This document shows, one piece after another, positions 10,612 through 21,276 of a stretch of 64,000 nucleotides of DNA (the first letter of the stretch is position 1; each line of letters starts with the position of its first letter). Source of the stretch: Carya illinoinensis (lineage: Eukaryota > Streptophyta > Magnoliopsida > Fagales > Juglandaceae); assembly GCF_018687715.1 (NCBI RefSeq), contig NC_056752.1, positions 620,001 to 684,000 of the forward strand, in the 5' to 3' direction. Under the pieces are notes generated by a model. The model had not been told where the DNA came from. It saw only the letters and a list, made by a program, of their open reading frames with translations, and searched no databases. The translations under genes and the position numbers were made by a program.

Positions 10612-13118
10612 TAAAAAGTTTCTCATATATTGGGTTCAAAATATTAAAATAACTCGAACTGTTCATACATAAAAATAACACCAACTAAAATTCCAACTAT
10701 CTCATTTACGTTACTTTTTCCATCACTCTTAATTTAACCCTTCCATGTGTCATCTAAGCTTATTTTTTGTCTTGCTCCCCTTTAACATTTGTAAAATAAA
10801 ATTTTACAAGTGGAAGGTAAGTCCACAGCTCAATAAGTATGATTGCTTAAGCCGGGTGTAACATATAAGTCTAAAAAAATAAACTAATAAGCAAAAATAA
10901 TTAATAACTAACATCATGATGACATCGTAAAATAAAATTCTTATACCATATAAATATTCTTCAAAAAATGTCTCCATTGGGAAACTACCCCTTCAAGGGT
11001 AGATACCCTTCCCATAAACCCCTCTTCATTTGAGATCTATATCTTCTTAAATATCTTTCGTTGTAGTTGTCATTCCCATTTTCTTTTTGCATTTAGGGTC
11101 TACACCTTCTCATTATCTTTTAATATAGTTATCATCCCATACATTTCTCATTGAGTGGATCTACACCTTCTCAAAGTCCTTCAATGTAGTTATCCTCCCA
11201 AACAAAAATTAGTAACAGTACTGTACTATCATATAACTCATATAACATTTCACGTAACTATAATGCAAATAAAGTTTTAATAAATATATCATAACTTCTT
11301 ACATAAAAGTTTTGGCTCAAGTCACAAATTTCATGATATAATAATATATCTTGAGATGCTCTAATATTTTTATGCAATGCAAAAATTATTTCCTGAACAA
11401 TACATGCTTTAACAGAAATAAAGAGTTTAGAATCTTCTAATAAATTAAAATTTCAGATTAATTAAACCTACTTATCTTATTACCTGAATTACCACTTGCC
11501 AAAAACAGTCATATTATTCAAGACCTAAATGATATATAACAAATACAAACACAAACCTGCTTTAAAATCCAACTCAACGTAACATTGACTCGACACAAAA
11601 CATGCAATTGCTCATAATAATACTAATTGAACGTCAATCAATTTAAAACAGCATTTGGAACATGAATTATTATTGAATTTTCTTTTCATTTAATCAGAAT
11701 ACTAGCGTTTTAATAGTGTTGTAACATATGAAAAAAGCACTTGTATCAGTGTGCAAATTTTACACTATAAAACCCACCTCATCGATTTATACAAGAAAAA
11801 TCTATCCCCAGACTTTATGTCAAACAAATTAACACTCAAAGTCCTAAAATTTCCACATGAACAATGGTTGTTTTTCATCAACACTTAAGACAACAGCATA
11901 AAACAAATAAAGATAAAAGCAAGTGGAAAGATATAAAAAATATATATATATATATATAATATGCACAAACAATATAAAATAAGTCAAAACCCAGATACAA
12001 ATGTGATAAACCAATGGAGACTCACTGAAACCGCAAAGAAAAGTTTAAGAAAATATAATACTATGATATTATAAAAACAAATCCTCTCACACCACTGAGA
12101 ACCAAATATACTGAAAATAAAAAAATGAACTTATAGAAATCAACCAAGTTGTAGGAAAGACTCAAAAGGTAGATTATTCTCAGAGAGAGAGAGAGAGAGA
12201 TGGTAAGGATTTCAAAATCGTCTTGAAAGAAGATTTTGGATTTTTATAAGGGAAAAACCATTCAGTAGAGAAAGAAACTAATAACCAAAAATTAAGGAAA
12301 CTATATTACAGATTTGAAGGTCTAATGATTTCATCTTATTGGATATTTATGAAAGGAGATGAAAGAAAATGCTAGCTGTGTAACATGCAAAAGCAAAATG
12401 AAAAGTGCGGCTGAACTTGAAATGAAAGTAGGGGAAGAAGAAGATGAATGGCTACTGTGTGTGTGCATAAGAAAAATTTTAAAGCCAAAGCCCTAAGGTG
12501 ACACTTAGAGTGATTTTTTTCATACAAATATACAAATGGGCTAAAGGGCTGGGTACTACAAACTATATATTAATATAATTAAACTAGTATATCTAAAATA
12601 AGACAACATAACTAAACAATTCCATGATGATGATCCCATGGCTCCAATTCTTCTAACTCGATAACTTCTCAACTCCAAACCCAAAAATAACTTCCCGAAC
12701 CTCGCCCATCTGTGGCATTCAGCTCAACAAGCCCATGACAAGTATCCAACCAGAACTCATCCTCCCTACTTGAAATTCACTGAACACCACCTCCGAAAAG
12801 ATAAATCATTACCACTCATAGAACCAATATACCATTTTGAACCTAAATAAACAACTACTAAAATCCTCAATGCTTGCTCAACCAAAACATCAACTTAACA
12901 ATGGACCAACTGTACATCCACAATTGTCACTACACATTCAATCACCTAAAATCCCTTCCAACAGTGCCAATTCAACATGCTCAGATATTTTTAGCCAAAC
13001 ATTAACAATCCAAACAAGGTATTAGGAAGGCAGAGACGGATGATGTAGGGAGGGGTGTTGGAATTGCAAAGAAGGTATTGGGGAGGAGAGAAAATGGGGA
13101 GGAGATGGAATTGGGAGG

Positions 13119-14521
13119 TGTTGCCCAGATGACTAACACAAAAGGTGGGGTGAATTGAGTTGTATTGAAAAAAATAACAATTATAAATCAAATATATAAT
13201 ATAAAATATAAACAAAATATGAAATAATAATAAATATAAAGAGTAAGGGTAAGAGAGAAGCAAACTCAGTATGTTAACGAGGTTCGGCCCCACTACCTAC
13301 GTCATCGCCTCAAGCTACCCCTTGAGGATTCCCAAATTCACTATTCAATCTCCTTCCGGTGGAGATAGAAATCTATTACACATTTGAACAACACCGCTAA
13401 AAAGGATCCGTGTAAAACACCCTCTACATTTGCAATCACCTTACACGTGGTGATTCAACTATTCCCCGTGTAGAATACTTTCTATATGCACAAGGGTTAT
13501 ACACACATTTTTTCTGATACAAAAGCTAATAGTGGGTAGGTTATCAGAAAACACTCCTCAATGAATGAAATAAAAACAATACAGCGCAAACTATATCTCT
13601 CAAAATGAACAAGGATTAAAGCTCAATGCTTAAAGAAGAGAGAATAAAAGTTTTGAATGAATGTTGTATGCTCTTGGTGTTGTAAATGTGAAGCTCTCAA
13701 ATGATCTATTTATAGGCATATGAGACTTCATATTCAAATTTAAAAAGATTCACATGTCAAAGACAACATCATTCACTTTTTCAAAAAAAATCAAACCTAA
13801 TTTTTTACTTTTGGCATATGATAAAAGGAGCACACTTTCCTTTTCAAAAAATTCAAACCTAATTTTTTACTTTTTGCATATGACAAAAGGAGCACACTTT
13901 CCTTTTCAAAAAATTCAAACCTAATCTTTTACTTTTTGCATATGACAAAAGGAGCACACTTTCCTTTTCAAAAAATTCAAACCTAATTTTTTACTTTTTG
14001 TATATGACAAAAGGAGCATACTTTAGTTTTCAAATTTTTCAAATAAAATCATCTACCTTTTGTATAAGTCTAAAAAACCATCAATCACTTTTGAAAATAT
14101 TCAAATAAAACATGCACATGTGAAAGATGACAATCAATCATCTTTAATATCTTCAAAGTTCAATCATTTAATCAAGGCATGCACATGTAAAATATGACAA
14201 TCAATCATCTTTCAAAATTTTCAAATTTAATTTTCAAAAATATTCATGCACATGTGAAAAATGTATTTTAATACTTTATGATAAAATATTAATTTTGAGC
14301 ATTAATCCTAATTTCGAATTTTGAAGAGATTTACAACATTACTCTATAACTTTAATGTGAACTTGTTCTCTTCTTGCTCATACTTGTTTCCTTGATATGC
14401 TTGACTCTATTGTATAGATAACTTGAGGTTGAGACTTCTTTATTCTTTGAATTCATTTGTTATCATCAAAATTCATGTGTAGATATATAATTATACAAAA
14501 CTTGAAACATTGGGTTCAACA
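13119..14521. mobile_element. Solo LTR, 1403 bp
   Basis: The segment begins TGTTG at 13119, ends CAACA at 14521, and is flanked by the 5-bp duplication GGAGG (13114-13118 and 14522-14526). These are the marks of a single LTR left after recombination between the two LTRs of a retrotransposon. Near its start it reads AAAGGTGGGGTGAATTGA, a phrase I associate with plant copia-type LTRs; that classification is inference. It contains a 62-bp tandem repeat at 13790-14040. It sits inside the 5.8-kb insertion, so it is the youngest layer of this nest. Confidence 0.85.
13790..14040. repeat. Tandem repeat, about four copies of 62 bp, inside the solo LTR
   Basis: The unit TCAAACCTAATTTTTTACTT, followed by TTTGCATATGACAAAAGGAG, recurs about every 62 bp at 13791, 13853, 13915 and 13977 with few changes. 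It lies in the LTR where promoter or enhancer repeats are often found. Confidence 0.85.
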
Positions 14522-14636
14522 GGAGGAAAAGTGACAAGGAGAAAAAGAAAACTACTAACCCTAAAAGCAATGTTATTTTCTTCAAGCATTTGGGCTTCAT
14601 TGTATGCCTAGGCCGGGTTTGGGCCTAGGTGTTATA

Positions 14637-15300
14637 CATTGAGTATGTAGATATGGCTTGCATTGCTGCTTTAATGAGTATATCTTTTCCAGCTTGATAC
14701 AGGAATTGATTATGCCAACAGTTCAATGTTTTCCAAACCCTCTCCTTTATGCATATGAAAGTGTGGTATTTTGACTTCCTTATTATAGCTGGCAATCCTA
14801 AATATCTCTCATAATTGTCTTCCACAACTCGAGTAATCTATTCTTTATCAAATGTCCCAAAGTTTGTATTGAATAAGATGTTTTTTGTTTATTAATCAAT
14901 TGACTTGAGGCCTTTCCACAAACTTCCAGCATTTGTTGAACTTTGTTTCATTTTGATAATTTTGATCTATAGAAAATGAGACAATCATATGCAAATAGCA
15001 GAAAACTAATTTTTGTCCCTCCTCTTGTTACTGCTATCCCTCTAACATCCCCTCTTCTTTCTGCGAGTTTATAAGACAGGTTAGGCCCTCTACATCCATG
15101 ATGAAAAGATAAGAGGACAATAGATTCTCTTATCTCAACTATCTTGTTGGAATGATCATTTCTCTAGGTTTCATTTTTACCACAAAAGAATAAGATACTG
15201 AACTTACACTGTCCATAATCCAATTTATCCATCTCCCACCAAAATTCAGTTTCCTCATCATTGCTTGGAATCAAGAGTCATTATTGAAAAGATTCCAACA
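14637..15300 (-). mobile_element. LINE relic, 5' part (reverse transcriptase)
   Basis: The minus strand shows the decayed reverse transcriptase of the same LINE as 7558-8833. It starts with FQAMMRKLNFGGRWINWIMD near 15265 and passes through a decayed active-site region near 15000. It ends in an open stretch from 14825 (MEDNYERYLGLPAIIRKSK, then YQAGKDILIKAAMQAISTYS). Several stops and frameshifts are present. The 5' part of the element is absent, as in most 5'-truncated LINEs. Continuity with the other half across the insertion is in frame. Confidence 0.82.
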
Positions 15301-16538
15301 TTTAGTTTTTTAAAAAGCTTGTTTTACGAGAAGCATTTATATGCACGAGTAGAAATAAGTTCTGAGTGATTTTTCAGTAAGAGAAGATTAGAGAAATTGT
15401 GTAGATGATTTTGAGTGTATTTTTCAAATAAAGAGATGTATTTTTTGAGTAGAGTTTTGGACTCAACTATTTGTGTAGAGTTGGTTTGACCTATTCGACG
15501 ATCAGTTGGGTTGTTATATGTATACTGGAGGAGTCAAGTCAAAAAGAATTCTATTGTACCGGTTAATTTAAGATTTTATACGTCACAAAGGGTTTAAATC
15601 TGTTTAAAGAGAGCGAGATTTCCGTACCTCAATTAAAACTGATTTAATTTGAATGTTAATTTTATTGTAATTTTTATTATATTATTGTATATTTTTACCA
15701 ACAAACTGCACCGGACATTAATATCAGACATGTGGAAATCGATTCAAATAATGAACAACATTAATGTTAGGTACGTAGCTGCATGAATCTCGCAGGACCA
15801 CTGCATGCCATAATCATCTCCGATGGAGATTCATAGTTTAACTTCCTTCCTTCCACGTGACGGGGTTCCGGTGAAAGACTCTGGTAGCCTTTTTGCGGTA
15901 ATTAAGAGACCATAAGGGCCCCCCTCAATTGCCGCCCGCTCAATTCTTTCTACGTACAAACAAAAACTTCACGCCTAAATTAGACCAATGACCAATATGA
16001 TCATTATAGCACGCTATATATGTTTAATTTTCCTCCTTCATGCGTGTTCGCACAATAATCAGATAAGAAATATTAGTAGTCAAAGAGCTGCCTTCAACAT
16101 TGGCTGCTTTCATACCAATTGCACCACTACGACTCCGACTCTTCCGTGCTTGCTAGAAAGAGCTCATAATTATCCTTCAATCGTGCACTGATTTCCGAGA
16201 GTAAATGTTATGTCTATTCCCTTTTAAAAATAAATATATATCTTCATGATTGATAGTACATGATCACACGATTTCTAATAAATATAAAGTTTATTTAATT
16301 TCTTATTGGTAATTAACATATATATGATCAGTCCGTCAAAATTAAAGTGACAACATTTGAAGTACTACTTGTAAATCATTTACTCTCTTAGAATATGCGG
16401 AAAAATGCATAAATTAAGAAAATACTTTAATGATAGATAATATGAAAGAGCTATATATATAATATTACTATTTTGTAGCAGAAAGCTGTAAATATCTCCA
16501 TTGGATAATTAATCTACGTTCAACATGTCGGTTTGATT
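15301..16538. other. Intergenic region downstream of the GT34 gene
   Basis: No supported gene. The sequence is AT-rich, with small open frames lacking coding character. The last few hundred bases, next to 16539, should contain the 3' UTR of the GT34 gene. Confidence 0.6.
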
Positions 16539-17900
16539 TCAATCAGCCGCCGGAAAATCAAAGGGCAACGGCGAGAGGGAGGAATCCAGTCTATCCCGGT
16601 GCACGAAACCAAATTTACGAAGCACCTGATTGTCGGCGAAATTCAAAGCCCTCCGCATCCCATCCCAGCATGACCCGCCAGCATACATCTGATTGTGGTC
16701 CCCGCTGCATGGCTGACATCCCGTGAAGTGCGTTACGAACGGCCTTCTCCAGCTCCCTCTCCCGTTCCCCGCTTCTTTCAGATAACACCGCGTCCTATAC
16801 GCACCGTATTGTTCGCTCTCTATCTCCGCGTGTCTCCTCCTCAATGTACCCTCCTCTCTCTCCATCTCCCTGTACCTCTCCGTTATGTTATCCATCGTCC
16901 CGATTATCTCGTGCCAGTATCCCTCGAAATAGTATTCTCCCTCCAAATATATCTTCTCCCCCCATTTCTCTTTCTCTTTGTACAGCAGGTAAATCAGGCC
17001 CGTCTGATCGTCCGACTCTGGGAACAGCTTGTCCTTGAACGTCGATCTCAGTATTTGGCCCCACCTCTTGTATTCCGGTGTCTGCGGACCCATGCTCGCC
17101 CACACCTCCATGAGGTCCATCGACCACTGACAGTTCCTGATCAGGAACACACCGGCGTTCAGCCCCGTCCAGCTCTTGTCGTCGTAAATCAAGTGTGCCC
17201 AGCCGTGCACGACGAGGTTGTGATCCTTGTACCGCTCTAATGGCAGCTTGAACTCCATATCCGTGAACAATGCGTCCGAGTCCACCCACCAGATCCACTC
17301 CGCCTCCGGATGGGCCACCATCGCGGCCCGAACCACCGGTAGCTTGGCCCAATACGAGCCCATCTTCGGGTGCAGCAATGCATTGTTGTAGAAGACATCG
17401 CACCCGTGGATCCGGCAGTAGTCCACCTTGTTCTTGAAGAACCTCAGCAGCAGATGATCCCCGATAGGGTTCTTGCACGGCGACGGCTGCGATCCACTCA
17501 ACAAGAGAACGCGATCCCGTGCTCCGGCGGCAAACGACGGGTGCTGCTTCAGCCACTCTTTTCGCTTCTCGTCCCAGTTCTCCAACGGTTTCCCAATCGA
17601 ATAACTCAGCTCCGGTTCGTCGTAGAAGGTCGTCTCGGCCGAGTCCTCCCCGCAATTCAGCCAGTCTGCGCCACTCGCGGACTTGGATTGAGAGTCGCCT
17701 AAGGGCCCAAGGTTTGGAGAAGGATCGGTGGTAGGAGTGAGAAAGGACCAGAGGCTCCAAACCAGCACAAGAGCGAAGAATGCTCCGCCGATAAAGAGTA
17801 GACTGTCGCTGAGACAGAAAGAGGATTTGTTGCGTGGGACGGATGGTTTAGCCATGGGAGAGGTTGTGTGAAGGCGTGGGTGGTCAGGCGACACCATCAA
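16539..17900 (-). CDS. GT34 family glycosyltransferase (galactomannan galactosyltransferase-like)
   Basis: An intronless open frame of 453 aa. It is a type II Golgi membrane protein: a short cytosolic N-terminus, one transmembrane helix at about residues 33-54 (SLLFIGGAFFALVLVWSLWS), a Pro/Ser-rich stem, then the catalytic domain. The nucleotide-sugar/Mn2+ site is DSD at residues 207-209 in WIWWVDSDALFTDM. Other GT34 landmarks are NPIGDHLLLRFFKNKVDYCR, MGSYWAKLPVVRAAM, HGWAHLIYD, GLNAGVFLIRNCQWSMDLM, SDDQTGLIYLL and FVTHFTGCQPCSGDHN. GT34 includes xyloglucan xylosyltransferases and the galactomannan/glucomannan galactosyltransferase-like branch. Length and C-terminus fit the latter better, but substrate assignment is inference. 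The first ATG is at 17900. A second in-frame ATG at 17855 (MAKPSVPRNKSS) is an equally plausible start. Its higher GC content than the flanks is usual for this family. Confidence 0.92.
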   Translation of the reverse strand: MMVSPDHPRLHTTSPMAKPSVPRNKSSFCLSDSLLFIGGAFFALVLVWSLWSFLTPTTDPSPNLGPLGDSQSKSASGADWLNCGEDSAETTFYDEPELSYSIGKPLENWDEKRKEWLKQHPSFAAGARDRVLLLSGSQPSPCKNPIGDHLLLRFFKNKVDYCRIHGCDVFYNNALLHPKMGSYWAKLPVVRAAMVAHPEAEWIWWVDSDALFTDMEFKLPLERYKDHNLVVHGWAHLIYDDKSWTGLNAGVFLIRNCQWSMDLMEVWASMGPQTPEYKRWGQILRSTFKDKLFPESDDQTGLIYLLYKEKEKWGEKIYLEGEYYFEGYWHEIIGTMDNITERYREMEREEGTLRRRHAEIESEQYGAYRTRCYLKEAGNGRGSWRRPFVTHFTGCQPCSGDHNQMYAGGSCWDGMRRALNFADNQVLRKFGFVHRDRLDSSLSPLPFDFPAAD

Positions 17901-20900
17901 AAAGATCGAGTTTTCAAAGGAGGTTTTGAATTTAGGTTTGTGCTGTCACTCTCCGCATCTGACACTCGTCGTGACTGTGGTTTTTTTTTTCTTCTTTTTT
18001 GTTTGCGTCTATCTGTTGTCGATTGGCTTGAATTTAGGGGAGAGAGAGGGTTTTTCTTTTATTTTTACTACCGGCAAGCTGAGTGAAGGAACGAGTAATA
18101 AGCTTCCAAAAATGGCGTCCCGAGATTGAGGCGATAGAGAGTGACAGCAGAATGTGTGGTGCAAGGTTAAGGTTTAAGGAGTGTGTCGGTTTGGTAGAGC
18201 CGGATTTGCTAAAATGCGCGACCGTTTGGACGGGATAAGGCGTGAAGTACGGTAACGGAGATCCCCCAACCCTTTTAACAATTAAAAAAACACGTAAATA
18301 TGTTTATAAACGTTGACAGGTGGAAACTTACCGACACATTACTTTCTATTCCTCGGGTCACCCTATCTTGTCAGTACTGCAAGTAACGGGCTTCACGTGA
18401 ACGCTGTGAATTCTGAAGAACAGAGCATTAAAAAAAGAAACAGAAAAGAAGATTATTGTTGAATTATTAATGGAGTGTAGTCTCCGAATAAATTATTTAA
18501 AAAAAAAGGGTACAATATCTAACCGGCTACAATTTTTTTGTCTTTAATTATTGGTGTTCACTGGCAGCAGTGGACTTGAAAATGGATCTTGTATCAAATG
18601 TATGGATACGGTGGGTCAACTGGGATGTTTGTCACAGTTTCTTTTTTAAAAAAATAAATAAATGCAATCAAAATGACAGACTTACTGTACATTTAGTTCA
18701 CCTTGATTTTATAATGGAACAAAGAATGATGAAATAGATTTATAATTTACTTTATAATTAGTCAATTAATTTTTTAAGGAAATCGAGTTTTGAATTTTAT
18801 ATAATTATTATTTGTTTAAAAGAAAATTTTAGAAGGGATTATAAAAAAAATTATTTTTGTAATATTACTCGTTCAAAACAAAAAAAAAAAAACCTTTGTA
18901 CGTCCCCATGGATGGCACAATCCTCGTCACATTTGTATGCAAATAAACATGCGAGTGGGCAAGCAATTTTATAAATAGATGCCCCTATTTTTATGGCATA
19001 TCGAAAAAGTAAAAGGGAGAGCTTTACCAAAAGAAAGAGGCATTGTCACTGCAACTCACTGACAATTATCGAGTTGAGTGCCTTCTTTATGTGAAAGTCC
19101 TTGATGCCATCACCGAACCAGTCTCATTCGAAGCCAGCAACCCATGAGTGATGAGAGACAGCACCACTATTTCCAACAGGACAATGCTAAGGATTCCGCT
19201 GGGATCATCCTGCTCAATTTTTTTTTTTTTTGAAATTTTTTTTACAGAAAAATTAAGAAAATTATATTTAATTATATTGTAAATTTTATTTTTAAAAAAT
19301 ATTTAAAAAAATGATATGAGAAAAAAACACACTTTTTAATATTTTTTTCAAATTACTTTTTAACACTTTTAAATATTTTAAAAAAATGAAAGAAATTCAC
19401 AATATAATTAAATAACTTTTTTTAATTTTTTAAAAAATAATTTAAAAAAAAAAAAGTTGAGCGGGAATAATGAACGAGATCCGAGATCCCTATTATTTCC
19501 CTTTCCAACAAGATGCCCAATGTTCTAAACTTGTTTATTTTGTTTTTGCCTAAAGATATGTAAGAAAAGGCGCACATGGTGGGCAGCCAGCTCTTCATAT
19601 GCATGCAGTTATGTTTGATATATAAAGTGATTTTTAAGCCACTTTATTTGTGCATTATGGTAGTGCATTTAAGTCAGTCGGGGGTTGCTGTTCGAGATAA
19701 TCACTTGGCTAATACTCTGATCTAGATTTTCTATTATATGATGATTTTTGAAGTTGAAAGAGATAAATAGTATTAGGATAATAATAAATGTTATATAATA
19801 TATTTTAGGGTTGAAGGGCCCAGCAGAAAGAAGGGAAAGATTACCCAGTGATTTTAGGCTGAAAACAGACAGCGTATCCATTTGAAGGATTACTGGCAAG
19901 AGAGGTGGAATTATCAATGGAATTTTTTTCTTTTTATTTTATTTGGGTGGGGCCGTGAGATTTTAAGTTGCTTGGAAAAAGCAAGAAAGCTGAGTTGGGT
20001 CAAAAAGTAGGCAAATTAGTGTAAGAGTTTAGAGTTAAGACGAGGCAGCAATGGCACCACCCAGCAACAAAATGATGCCTCACACAAAAGTTCTTTAAAA
20101 GTGGAAAAAAATCATCCTCAAATCATGCATTATTTTAAGCATCCGATTTCAAAGATATTAAAATACTTACTCATACAGTCATACTCAGTAACCCAAAAAC
20201 AACAAAAAAGAAAGGAAAGTGGACAACCCCTCGATACCCATCTAAATTTATGAGCGAATTGTGTCTTTATCTTCTTCTTTTTTTTTACTTAATGATTAGG
20301 AAAATATTTTATAAATTGTATTATTCTTTTAAAAATATTTAAAATGATTAAAAATTATGTAAATAAAATAAATAAATAATTTACACTGTTCGGTACCGAA
20401 TTTTCTGTAAATGTAGCAGCGCTCCTAAATGTATTGAATGCGCATTAAACCAGTTTGCCTAAAAAAGTATACAAACACCTAACTCACATGAAATTCTTTC
20501 ACCGCCATATTTAATATTTTATAAATACTAGGACGGATGATCAAGCGGTTAAATGGTTCCAACACGTGTCCGCAGCGGGTATAGCCATAGATAGGATAGC
20601 GTATAAACTCAAGTTAAAGGCCTCCGCTCTAATTAAGGTAATCTCTATCTCATGGGCTGACAGAATAAACTCAAGTTTATGAATGGACTGAAATTGACAA
20701 TCTAATTGGGCGAGTCTCAACCAAGGGGCCCCCGATAGAGGTGATTCCAGGATTTGGTAGACTTTAATTAATTATAGGATTTCCATTTAACTCTCTTTCT
20801 CTTTCACTCCCTTCCCTCCTTTTGCTCCACCATTTATGGTTTGAGATAACAGACAATATAGGGTGGCTCCTCCTTTTAGTTTGTTATATCATTGATACCG

Positions 20901-20918
20901 AACCCATTCCATCAGAAA
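17901..20918. other. Intergenic region between GT34 gene and tRNA
   Basis: No supported gene. The first few hundred bases are the upstream region of the minus-strand GT34 gene and contain a pyrimidine-rich tract (17981-18010). A foldback element lies at 19208-19466. Another AT-rich stretch at 20270-20400 contains ACTTAATGATTAGGAAAAT, the core phrase shared with other short elements here. Confidence 0.6.
19208..19466. mobile_element. Foldback MITE
   Basis: The element opens TCCTGCTCAA followed by a T run, and closes with an A run followed by GTTGAGCGGGA, the near-perfect inverse. The inside is a long imperfect palindrome of A/T-rich sequence, so a transcript would fold into one long hairpin. 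Outer similarity (GGATTCCGCTGGGATC against GGGATCTCGGATCTC, reverse complement) suggests true termini nearer 19188 and 19490. No transposase. Confidence 0.7.
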
Positions 20919-20992
20919 GCTTTCATAGCTCAGTTGGTTAGAGCACCCGTTTAGTAAGCGGGAGGTCTTGAGTTCGACTCTCAATGAAAGCA
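20919..20992 (+). tRNA. tRNA-Thr (anticodon AGT)
   Basis: A 74-nt cloverleaf. The acceptor stem is GCTTTCA/TGAAAGC with discriminator A. The D arm is GCTC/GAGC around AGTTGGTTA. The anticodon stem CCCGT/GCGGG encloses TTAGTAA, giving anticodon AGT. The T arm is TTGAG/CTCAA around TTCGACT. The T-loop sequence GTTCGA and the D-loop GG are intact, matching A and B box promoters. A TTTT run at 21007-21010 can serve as the Pol III terminator. There is no intron. Confidence 0.96.
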
Positions 20993-21276
20993 ACTCCTAT
21001 TAATAGTTTTCTTAACAAGAAGAATACCGAATCTTTGTTGTGCCCATAACGATTACATGAGCCATTGACAAAAACCATATTTTCATATGCCAAATTTATA
21101 ATAGGTTTACTGATGAACATCCCTCAATGCCATTTTTATTCTGCTAAAAGTCACCAAACAAATCCCACATTTGGGTCGATGCAGACATTTACACGGTAAT
21201 AATCTGCTTCACCTATCCATGATGCAAACAACAGACACGACCTCACCAACACGCCAATCTTCAAAGTGCTTTCCTA

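Larger units (their letters stand above)
8834..14636. mobile_element. Unclassified 5.8-kb insertion that splits the LINE relic
   Basis: The LINE reading frame stops at 14637 and resumes at 8833 with no lost codons. The trinucleotide CAT is duplicated at 8831-8833 and 14637-14639, as a 3-bp target duplication would be. The ends carry an imperfect inverted repeat: GTATAATGCC on the left against GTATAACACC read inward from the right. I find no transposase, gag or pol. The inside is AT-rich and holds a 351-bp tandem duplication, a GA microsatellite at 12181-12200, a TA tract near 11940, and a solo LTR. A TGTAATGCCCC-like start and GGGCTGGGTACTACA at about 12549-12563 resemble LTR ends, so it could be a LARD-type non-autonomous LTR element. 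A large non-autonomous DNA transposon is the alternative. Confidence 0.6.

Noticed and set aside
13790..14040. CRISPR-like array
   Set aside because: The 62-bp units are contiguous, without spacers, inside a plant LTR in a eukaryotic genome.
16695..17760. Long open frames overlapping the GT34 gene on both strands (181, 290 and 110 codons)
   Set aside because: They are shadows of a GC-rich coding region. Only the 453-codon minus-strand frame has family motifs.
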